Origin: Nonlabens tegetincola
GTDB taxonomy: Bacteria; Bacteroidota; Bacteroidia; Flavobacteriales; Flavobacteriaceae
Direction of reading: 5' to 3'
NCBI RefSeq assembly: GCF_002954355.1
Contig: NZ_MQVV01000010.1
Location: forward strand, 620,001-684,000
DNA length: 64,000 bases
Below the pieces are notes generated by a model. That model saw nothing but the letters and a program-made list of their open reading frames with translations. It ran no database searches and had not been told where the DNA came from. Of the stretch, positions 36,368 through 43,875 are shown piece after piece. A program made the translations under genes and the position numbers. Position 1 is the stretch's first letter. Each line of letters opens with the position of its first letter.

Positions 36368-37051
36368 TTAAGGTGTGCTACTACTTACTTGAAGTACCTT
36401 ACCATTGTAAAATTGATTACCTGTGAGTGCAAAGTTCATGATATAGGCGGCCATGTCATCAGGCTGTAAGGGTGCTTTGTAGCCAGGAAAAGCTTCTTCG
36501 AGCATTTCGGTTTGTACCGCACCTAGAGCAAGTGTGTTAAACGAGGGACCGTTTTCTTTATATTCTTCAGCTAGTAATTCGAATAGTGTGATTACGGCAG
36601 CTTTGGCGCTGCTGTATGCTGCAAGACCAGGAAATTTTGCACTACCTTGAATGCCACCCATCGAACTTATTGCAATTACATGACTATCCTTACTTAAAAT
36701 TGGCAATAAGGATTGCGTAAGTGCGGCAACTCCAAATACATTGACAGCATAGCAATTTTGAAAATCAGTATTAGTAAGCTGATCAAAAGGTTTGTTTACT
36801 AGCATTCCTGCATTATGAATCACTATATCAACATGATCCCATTTATTTTTAATGGTTTTAGCTGTATCCTCTATACTACCTGTAGAAGTAAGATCTGTTG
36901 ATATCGCTAGAACTGTATTACGTTCCATTGCTTCTAAGGAATCTAGCTTTCGCGAAAGCGCTATAACTTCATGTCCAGCGTTTGAAAATTGTCTTACTAG
37001 TTCAAACCCAATCCCACGACTGGCGCCCGTTATAATTACTCTTTTACTCAT
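36368..37051 (-). CDS. SDR family short-chain oxidoreductase
   Basis: A 227-residue classical SDR with the NAD(P) motif GASRGIGFELV (about residues 8-18), HNAGMLVNKP (about 79-88), the catalytic Ser in AISSMGG and the YSSAKAA (YxxxK) motif at about residue 146. The substrate is unknown. Its start lies 1 bp after the M28 peptidase stop, so the two are co-transcribed. A palindrome copy at 36946 encodes ALSRKL in the cofactor-binding half. Confidence 0.88.
   Translation of the reverse strand: MSKRVIITGASRGIGFELVRQFSNAGHEVIALSRKLDSLEAMERNTVLAISTDLTSTGSIEDTAKTIKNKWDHVDIVIHNAGMLVNKPFDQLTNTDFQNCYAVNVFGVAALTQSLLPILSKDSHVIAISSMGGIQGSAKFPGLAAYSSAKAAVITLFELLAEEYKENGPSFNTLALGAVQTEMLEEAFPGYKAPLQPDDMAAYIMNFALTGNQFYNGKVLQVSSSTP
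36946..36959. repeat. palindrome GCTTTCGCGAAAGC, copy 10
   Basis: Inside the SDR gene, read as LSRK. Confidence 0.95.
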
Positions 37052-37052
37052 T

Positions 37053-38045
37053 TTAATTAAGTTGAGGTGCTGTCTTGTTTACGATGTGAAAGATTCCAGG
37101 TGTTACAGCATTTATAACTTGTGCCATGTGATCTGTATTTACTAATTCTTTTTCATCACCTACTTTGTGATAATGATCAAAGTTGGTAAAATCAAAGGTG
37201 CAAAAGGTTTGTGCTGGTATGTTGTGTTGCTCATAGAAAGGGTAGTTGTCTGACCTTTTAAACAAATTGAATTGCTCAGCTTGTGGAAGTTTTCCAGTTA
37301 CTATTTTATCACTGTTTGCGGTATTGAACAATTCACCCATGTTTGATGTGTCATAACCAGTAAGATAGGCAATGTAATCTTTGTCTACCATAGGAGTTCC
37401 TGTCATTTCAAAATTGACCATTGCCACTACGTTTACACCTTCATTTTTCATACGTGTAGCAAGATGTTTAGAACCTAAAAGGCCCATTTCTTCTGCACTG
37501 AATAAGGCGAAAATAATGGTTCGTCTATTAAAGTCTAATTGCCTGAAAATTCTAGCGATTTCCATAACAGTTGCTGTACCAGTAGCATTATCATTGGCGC
37601 CATTTGCAATTTTATCTTCACCTTGGGCATTTTTAATGATACCAATGTGATCGTAATGAGCTCCTATAACAACAACCTCATCACTAAGGTTTTTGTCAGA
37701 GCCAGGTAAAATACCAACTACATTAAAGGCTTTTATAGAATCTTGAACGCTAAATGTATCAATATAACTATCGCCGTAACGCTCTAGATCCATCATTGTC
37801 ATTTGATCAACCAAGTAATCTGCAGCTTTTGCAATTCCAGGTGTTCCTGTCATTCTACCTTCTAATTCATCTTGTGCTAGATAGTTAACAATGTTTTCTA
37901 AATTCTCTTTTTTTGCCATCGGGATTTTAATCTCGGATAACTGTTTTACAGATTCTGCGGCTTTTTCTACAGAGGTTATTTTAGAGCTCGAGTTGCATGA
38001 GAACGTTAAAACTGTAACGACAAAAAGTAGTAATATCTTTTTCAT
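37053..38045 (-). CDS. M28 family zinc aminopeptidase lipoprotein
   Basis: A 330-residue lipoprotein with lipobox LTFSCNSS (Cys17). The M28 zinc ligands are visible: IGAHYDHIG (His/Asp), ANDNATGTATVMEIAR (bridging Asp), FSAEEMGLLGSKH (Glu-Glu) and VNFEMTGTP in place of the usual NxDM segment. A distal His near NFDHYHKVGDE completes the set. It probably releases N-terminal residues from peptides at the envelope. It is the first gene of a two-gene run with the SDR. Confidence 0.9.
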   Translation of the reverse strand: MKKILLLFVVTVLTFSCNSSSKITSVEKAAESVKQLSEIKIPMAKKENLENIVNYLAQDELEGRMTGTPGIAKAADYLVDQMTMMDLERYGDSYIDTFSVQDSIKAFNVVGILPGSDKNLSDEVVVIGAHYDHIGIIKNAQGEDKIANGANDNATGTATVMEIARIFRQLDFNRRTIIFALFSAEEMGLLGSKHLATRMKNEGVNVVAMVNFEMTGTPMVDKDYIAYLTGYDTSNMGELFNTANSDKIVTGKLPQAEQFNLFKRSDNYPFYEQHNIPAQTFCTFDFTNFDHYHKVGDEKELVNTDHMAQVINAVTPGIFHIVNKTAPQLN

Positions 38046-38133
38046 TGGATGGTTTTGAGTGTAAAGATAATAACTTACTAAGGTTTAAAGAAAAGGGCTG
38101 AGCTGAGAAATTTTACATTAGTATGGAAAAAAT

Positions 38134-38158
38134 AAAAGCTGCTAAAATAGCAGCTTTT
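38134..38158 (-). terminator. intrinsic terminator
   Basis: An 11-bp stem (AAAAGCTGCTA / TAGCAGCTTTT) with a 3-base loop, followed on the minus strand by TTTTATTTTTT. It ends the amylase transcript or the candidate RNA. Confidence 0.75.
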
Positions 38159-38256
38159 AATAATCAAATGAATTATGAAATGCGTTGACTTTCCACAGAT
38201 CAGTGAACTAGGGAATCGCTGCCCTGCTTCAAGCCAACAGGACACGAATTTCTTTA
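38134..38256 (-). ncRNA. candidate structured RNA (6S-Flavo-like?)
   Basis: The 284-bp gap between the M28 gene and the amylase stop contains a stretch that is more GC-rich than usual intergenic DNA. On the minus strand GAAAT (38252-38248) pairs with ATTTC (38181-38177), and 8 bp pair between GTTGGCTT (38238-38231) and AAGTCAAC (38191-38184), one pair being G-U. These enclose about 39 nt with smaller hairpins. A T-rich terminator follows at 38158-38134. The layout of a closing stem, a large internal region and a terminator recalls 6S-type RNA, but I cannot match a family from memory. It could also be the amylase mRNA tail. Confidence 0.3.
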
Positions 38257-38329
38257 ATTATCATTTTATTCTATAAAAAGTAGAATCGATGCCTTTTCAA
38301 ATCGATTAAAATCAATTTTATAGGTTTAA

Positions 38330-41083
38330 TTACTTGATATATAGTTTGTTTTGAGATATTCTTCCATTTAAACTAGCTTGAACAAAGTATAGTCCAGATT
38401 TAAGATCAGAGATATCATAATTTATAGTTTCATGCTCAAATGTTTTCACTACCTGACCTAATGTGTTATAGATTATTACTTGGTCTATTTCAGTATCGCT
38501 TTGAATGTTGAAACTACTTTGAGCTGGATTAGGGTAAATAATGAAAGACGATTTTAACTGTTCCTGAACTTCTTCATTACTCAACGGATTATTAAGAGGA
38601 GTTGTGGTGTACAATTTGTACTCTCCAGGTTGCAATGAAATTCCAGTAGTAGTATTAGTAACGTTCACAACCGCATTGTTATTGAAGTAATCATACCAAA
38701 CTCCTGTTTGTTGAAAATTAGGATTTGCTGTTTGCGCAGTTACTGCAAAATTTGCTAGAACTACTGCATCAAAATTAGGTCCATTTAAATTGATGGTTTT
38801 AACCAGCCCAGAAACATTTAAGTTATTGTTTGTATTGTTAAAAGTTTCAGGATATAAGGTTTTAAAGTTTATAAATGTAGCTGTTGCATCATATACGTCT
38901 AATCGATCCTGGTCAGTATCGTATCCTAATGTCCAAGCTACTGGTTTGCGACCTGTTCTACCATTTTGGTCTATGTCAATTTCATATCCTAGCTCACCAA
39001 ATTGCCAAAGCATTTTAGGTCCAGGAATGCTGTAAAGAATTGCTGAAATGGCTTCTTGTCTATCCAATGCTACAGGAACATTTTGAACGTTATGAGAAGA
39101 GTTTGCAGCATTACCAAATTGTAAGTTTTTATACATTAATCGTTGCTCGTCGTGACTCTCTGCATAGGCTATAAGATGCTGGTCATTGAAACTTCTTGAT
39201 GTGTAATAACTTCTAAAGACATTGGAATTAGATGAGAATCCCATGCTGTTTTGATTGAATTCGTCGGTCATTTTTCCCCAAAGCATAAATCCATCATTGG
39301 CTAGTGCGGCTTCCTCATTTTGTCCTCCTAAGTGTTCAAGAATCATGTATATGTCGTTAGAATTATTGTTCCAGATAGTATTCTTATAATCATTCAGAAT
39401 ATTGACTCTACTTTGGTCATAAGCATTCCAAGCACCAATATTTCCTAGGGTATTGTTTTGGGTAAAACCTTTAGATAAATCAAATCTAAAACCGTCAATT
39501 TTATATTCATCTATCCAATATTGTAGGGTTTGTTTAACGTAGTCTCTAGTCCAATTACTTTCATGATTGAAATCATATCCTACATTGAAATCGTGTCTAG
39601 CAGTCGGATTTAAATAGGGATTATTTGCTGCTGGTCTAAAATTTGCTTGATCCCACCACATTTGACATAGTGGGCTTTGAGAGAAGGCATGATTATAAAC
39701 AACATCTAGTATAACAGCGATACCTTTTGAATGACATAAATCTACCAGTTCCTTAAATTTTACAGGAGTTCCGTAGGTTTTATCAATAGCCATGTGGAAC
39801 TTAGGGTTGTAACCCCAACTATCTGCTCCTTCAAATTCATTTAGGGGCATGAATTGAAGAGCATTAATACCTAAATCGGCTAGGTAATCTATTCTATTAA
39901 TTATTTCTTGGTAGCTATCGTTTTCAGAAAAATCTCGTACCAAAATTTCATAAATAACTAAATTTTCTTGATCTGGACGTTGAAAATTAGTCACATTCCA
40001 ATTATAAGGAGTAGCTTGATAGGTCCATAGCGATATATCTCCTGTAGTCTCTCCCGTAGGATAAGGATAAATGTTATCAAAATTACCAGGCTTAATGAAT
40101 TGGTCAAATCCATTATCCAGAATCAAACGACTATATGGATCGGCTATCTTAATACTGTAATCTACTAAGTATTGATAGGCAAACTCAGTTCCTGCAGAAA
40201 ACTGTGTAGAAGGAACGGTAACCCAAAAATAATCACCATCCTTATTCATTTGATAAGGAAGATCCAAATCCCAATTGCTGAAGCTTCCTAAAAGCATTAC
40301 ATCTGTTTTGCCTGGTGCTGCTAATAAGAAAGTAACACTACCGTCCGCATTTTCATTCACACCGTTTTTCAATCCTGCTGGTCTAGCAATACTTTGTGTA
40401 GTATTTGGTACATAAACCGATACTTGATCGGTAACTGTTGTTGTTCCATTATCTGCATTAACTGCAATTGTGTAATTGCCTGGATTTGAAAATGTGTATG
40501 AAGTAGAAATACTAGAACCACTTGTTGTCGCTACACTATTTCCATTTACGGCAAGATCTAATGTTGCGTTTTGGGTACAGTCTGCACTTAGGTTTATGGT
40601 TTGGTTTAAATTTATAATCTCACCGTCCTGTGGGCTGGTGATTGAAGTGTTTAAACCAGGTAGGAAAACGTCTATAAAAATATCGGGTGATGTTTGATTA
40701 GTTCCTGCAGCGTTTCTTATAACCAGACAAATTTCTGAGATTACGTCTCCTGGCTGTGCGTTGTAAAAAGTTTCTAAAGTTCCTGGTAAGGTTGCTTGAT
40801 ACATGTTACCGCCAGTATTGACAAACTGTGGTTGAGCAGTGTTGTCACCCCAGTTTCCTACTACATTGGACCAGCGTGTTCCATTAATGTTGGCTCCTGT
40901 GTGAGCATAAAAATTTCCAGATTCGTTTTCTAAAGGAGTTCCTGTTGCATCAAATATTAGTGTTACTTGATCTTGTTGTGTAGGTATTGATGGGTTTGTG
41001 GTTACTTGCGCTTTCGCGAAAGCGAACCCAAAAATCACAGCTAATAAAAGGTAAAAGTTTTTCATAGAATTAATCGTTATCAA
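38330..41083 (-). CDS. secreted alpha-amylase (GH13) with CBM48-like domain and T9SS sorting tail
   Basis: A 917-residue protein with a signal peptide ending AFAKA followed by Q (palindrome copy 11), beta-sandwich and Ig-like N-terminal regions, a CBM48-like domain (about 245-335, MLLGSFSNWDLDLPYQM) and a GH13 barrel from about 370. The conserved regions are VILDVVYNHAF (I), DGFRFDLSKGF (II, nucleophile Asp), MILEHLGG (III, acid Glu) and AESHDEQRL (IV). The C-terminal 75 residues from FIIYPNPAQSSF to LYIK are a type A T9SS sorting domain. It should cut starch at the cell surface or outside. It lies downstream of the SusCDE-like genes after a terminator. Confidence 0.93.
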   Translation of the reverse strand: MITINSMKNFYLLLAVIFGFAFAKAQVTTNPSIPTQQDQVTLIFDATGTPLENESGNFYAHTGANINGTRWSNVVGNWGDNTAQPQFVNTGGNMYQATLPGTLETFYNAQPGDVISEICLVIRNAAGTNQTSPDIFIDVFLPGLNTSITSPQDGEIINLNQTINLSADCTQNATLDLAVNGNSVATTSGSSISTSYTFSNPGNYTIAVNADNGTTTVTDQVSVYVPNTTQSIARPAGLKNGVNENADGSVTFLLAAPGKTDVMLLGSFSNWDLDLPYQMNKDGDYFWVTVPSTQFSAGTEFAYQYLVDYSIKIADPYSRLILDNGFDQFIKPGNFDNIYPYPTGETTGDISLWTYQATPYNWNVTNFQRPDQENLVIYEILVRDFSENDSYQEIINRIDYLADLGINALQFMPLNEFEGADSWGYNPKFHMAIDKTYGTPVKFKELVDLCHSKGIAVILDVVYNHAFSQSPLCQMWWDQANFRPAANNPYLNPTARHDFNVGYDFNHESNWTRDYVKQTLQYWIDEYKIDGFRFDLSKGFTQNNTLGNIGAWNAYDQSRVNILNDYKNTIWNNNSNDIYMILEHLGGQNEEAALANDGFMLWGKMTDEFNQNSMGFSSNSNVFRSYYTSRSFNDQHLIAYAESHDEQRLMYKNLQFGNAANSSHNVQNVPVALDRQEAISAILYSIPGPKMLWQFGELGYEIDIDQNGRTGRKPVAWTLGYDTDQDRLDVYDATATFINFKTLYPETFNNTNNNLNVSGLVKTINLNGPNFDAVVLANFAVTAQTANPNFQQTGVWYDYFNNNAVVNVTNTTTGISLQPGEYKLYTTTPLNNPLSNEEVQEQLKSSFIIYPNPAQSSFNIQSDTEIDQVIIYNTLGQVVKTFEHETINYDISDLKSGLYFVQASLNGRISQNKLYIK
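41010..41023. repeat. palindrome GCTTTCGCGAAAGC, copy 11
   Basis: Encodes the AFAKA of the amylase signal-peptidase site. The 16-bp form is 41009-41024. Confidence 0.95.
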
Positions 41084-41109
41084 AAAAGGGCTGTATAAAC
41101 AGCCCTTTT
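41084..41109 (-). terminator. intrinsic terminator after susE/F-like gene
   Basis: An 11-bp stem (AAAAGGGCTGT / ACAGCCCTTTT) with a 4-base loop and six T on the minus strand. It may reduce expression of the downstream amylase relative to susCD. Confidence 0.82.
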
Positions 41110-41128
41110 AAGTTATAAATAAACATGA

Positions 41129-42247
41129 TTATCTAACAGGAATTAAGATATAACGTCCATCTAAGTCATTAAAATAGATATCGTATGTTCCTGGCTCAAC
41201 AGGAATGTTAGGCCCGTCTTGAGTACCTTGACCTGTAAGTTCAGTATCAGAACCCCAGTTAACAGCCCAGTCATCATTTGCACGGAACTTCATAAAACCA
41301 CTGATTAAACTTACGTTTGTGATGCTCCATTTATGAGGATCAAATGTGCTTTGAACCATATCTGTGTCAGATCCCCATCCTGTAGGAGTTCCATCTCCAA
41401 TTATTCCTACCGAAGTATAGGTAGTTGCACTTGCTCCATTTGCATTAGGGGCAATACTGAAACTTGAAGATCCTTGAGATGAGTTAGTTACACCTGTAAT
41501 GTCGATAGTGAAATCGTAGTAACCATCTGCTGGAATTGAGAATACTCCTGGATCAGATCCAGCACCATCGTTAAGACCTACAGCTCCATTGCTTTCACCA
41601 TATTGTGGTTGCCAGAAGCCAGGTGAAGTTAAAATTTTAAAAGCATCACCTACAAAGTATCCTGAATAATAGAAAACGTTGTCGTTTGCTGGATCTCTGT
41701 AAAGAGCAGGATTATCATTATCATTATTCCATCCTGGGGCAGTTGCTGCACCTACTAGATATAAGTCTGTAAATGGGTATGCAGAAAATGGAGTAATAAT
41801 TGCATTCACTAAATTTGAAATAACAGGTTCAACAGCAGGATCTGCTACTGATGCTACTAATCTGATAGAATAGTTTCCTGGTGTAGCATGTTCACCACCT
41901 AGTTGAGTTGCGGCATTATTTAAAGTGCTGTACAGAATGGCTAAATTGTTCTCAGTAGTAGAGCCTATTACTTCTGGTGCACTAAAATCACCGTTTTCCA
42001 CGTCCATTTGTAACTCGTAATTAACCTGAACTGGAACTTCCATTTCTAAATCATTCCAAACAAATCTTTCTGCTAGAGTATTACCGTTTGTTTCTGTAAC
42101 TTCAAAGTTGACAACGTCTGGCGACAGCATTACTTCTCCGCTAGGAGCAGTATTGATTGTGAATTCTTCACTGTCATTATCTTCACATGATATGATTCCT
42201 GCAATGGCAAGGAATGCAAACATTATAACTGATATTTTTTTCATCAT
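41129..42247 (-). CDS. SusE/SusF-like starch-binding outer-membrane lipoprotein
   Basis: A 372-residue lipoprotein with lipobox AGIISCEDN (Cys at about 21). A SusE N-terminal Ig-like domain (about 30-150, GEVMLSPDVVNFEV) is followed by two carbohydrate-binding-like modules with the aromatic patterns YLVGAATAPGWNNDND and VGIIGDGTPTGWGSDTDM. SusE/F proteins hold starch at the cell surface near SusCD. It follows susD after 15 bp. Either of two adjacent ATG codons can serve as the start. Confidence 0.88.
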   Translation of the reverse strand: MMKKISVIMFAFLAIAGIISCEDNDSEEFTINTAPSGEVMLSPDVVNFEVTETNGNTLAERFVWNDLEMEVPVQVNYELQMDVENGDFSAPEVIGSTTENNLAILYSTLNNAATQLGGEHATPGNYSIRLVASVADPAVEPVISNLVNAIITPFSAYPFTDLYLVGAATAPGWNNDNDNPALYRDPANDNVFYYSGYFVGDAFKILTSPGFWQPQYGESNGAVGLNDGAGSDPGVFSIPADGYYDFTIDITGVTNSSQGSSSFSIAPNANGASATTYTSVGIIGDGTPTGWGSDTDMVQSTFDPHKWSITNVSLISGFMKFRANDDWAVNWGSDTELTGQGTQDGPNIPVEPGTYDIYFNDLDGRYILIPVR

Positions 42248-42262
42248 TAATTATATTAAAGG

Positions 42263-43858
42263 TTAGTAACCTGGATTTTGGTTTAAATTAGGGTTAAGAC
42301 TTACTTCTTGAGCAGGTATAGGAAGAATGTTTCTAAATGGAGCTGTCGTCGTTCCACTTTGTACGTTTCCTTTCCAAGTCCAAACTTTTCCTGTAGTAAA
42401 TTGGTTAAAACGAATTAAATCTTGTCTTCTGTGAGTTTCCCAGTGTAATTCTCTGGCTCTTTCATCAAGAAGGAAATCTAAATCTATATTGCTCGCGCTT
42501 ATGTTACCGCTTGTATTTCCATAAGCTCGCTCTCTAAGTTGGTTTATATATCCTTCAGCAGTGTTGATGTCACCACCAGAACCACCTCTTACAACTGCTT
42601 CGGCATACATCAAATACGCATCTGCTAGTCGGTAAACAGGGAAATCGATATCAACAAAGTCGCCAACTGGATCACTACCTGCCACACCATTTACTGTAAC
42701 ATTACGGAATTTTTCAATGGCATAACCATCTTTGAATCTTCCAACATCTTGAATTTCTAATTCTTGATCATCGGTAAAGAATGCCTCGCGGCCATCAGCG
42801 CTATTTTCCATTCCAGGAAACAATTCAACAAATTCTTTTGTGGTTCTTATTCCACCCCAACCACCATTCACACCAAAGTTGGCAGCATTCATATCACCAC
42901 CTATAGGCGCATGAGTAAGGTAAGTAGTACCTCCAAAGGTTTGAGTGTTTAATCCATCAAAATTGATGGTCCAAATAAATTCATTTTGGCTACCATTTGA
43001 ATTGTTGTCTGCAAGAAACAAGTTATGATAAGGGTCTGAAGGAATTGAATAGCCAGCTCCAATTACTTTGTTAAGTTGAATAATGGCGTCATCATATCGT
43101 GCATTACCAGTATAAACTTCACTATTCAAATAAATTTTAGCTAGTGTCATCCAAAGAGCTCCCTTATCTGCTCTTCCATATTCATTAGCTCTAGCATCAA
43201 CCATTTGATCTTCAATAGCAACTAATTCGGATTCAATGAAGTCAAATAACTCTGTTCTTGACAATACTGGAGGAAAAGCCGCTGGATCGCTATTCTCATC
43301 TGTAAAAGGCATTTGACCAAAAAGGTCCATACCGTGATAATAGGAGTAAGCTCTTAAGAATCTTGCCTCTGCTCTGTATTCAGCAACATCAGCTCTTAAG
43401 TCTGCAGGAATGTTGTATTCGTCCAGTTTAGCATCGGTACTAAGTCTTAGGAACTCATTACAAACTGCTATTTGGTAATTAATTCTTGAGAACATGGCGT
43501 TGATAAATTCATTACCATCTGTCCATACATGCCAGTGTAGATCCTTAATCGTACCATCGTTCCATGCGATTATAGCTTCATCAGTAGTTAGCTCTTGCAT
43601 GTTCCAATATAATCTTAGGTAATTTGAAAAACCACCATCGATACCACTAATATCAGCGTCACCATCTCCACCTGCTTGCCCACCAACTGCTAACCCGGCA
43701 TAAGCCTTTGCAATTAGTCCTCGGTAAGTTGCAGGATCTTGAAATAGCTGTTGTTCTGTCAATCTGTTATCTCTAGGCTCTACTGTCAAAGCATCATCAC
43801 ATGCAGTGAAAGCTAGCATTCCTACAAATAACAAGATTATCGATTTGTACATTTTCAT
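42263..43858 (-). CDS. SusD/RagB family nutrient-binding lipoprotein
   Basis: A 531-residue lipoprotein with lipobox FTACDDAL (Cys at about 20) and the SusD pattern: an N-terminal NRLTEQQLFQDPATYRGLIA TPR-like region, FLRAYSYYHGMDLFG in the middle and the C-terminal LLDERARELHWETHRRQDLI. SusD is the lid that delivers glycans to SusC. It is 17 bp after susC, so the pair is co-translated from one message. Confidence 0.95.
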   Translation of the reverse strand: MKMYKSIILLFVGMLAFTACDDALTVEPRDNRLTEQQLFQDPATYRGLIAKAYAGLAVGGQAGGDGDADISGIDGGFSNYLRLYWNMQELTTDEAIIAWNDGTIKDLHWHVWTDGNEFINAMFSRINYQIAVCNEFLRLSTDAKLDEYNIPADLRADVAEYRAEARFLRAYSYYHGMDLFGQMPFTDENSDPAAFPPVLSRTELFDFIESELVAIEDQMVDARANEYGRADKGALWMTLAKIYLNSEVYTGNARYDDAIIQLNKVIGAGYSIPSDPYHNLFLADNNSNGSQNEFIWTINFDGLNTQTFGGTTYLTHAPIGGDMNAANFGVNGGWGGIRTTKEFVELFPGMENSADGREAFFTDDQELEIQDVGRFKDGYAIEKFRNVTVNGVAGSDPVGDFVDIDFPVYRLADAYLMYAEAVVRGGSGGDINTAEGYINQLRERAYGNTSGNISASNIDLDFLLDERARELHWETHRRQDLIRFNQFTTGKVWTWKGNVQSGTTTAPFRNILPIPAQEVSLNPNLNQNPGY

Positions 43859-43875
43859 ATTCTTGCTTTATTGAG

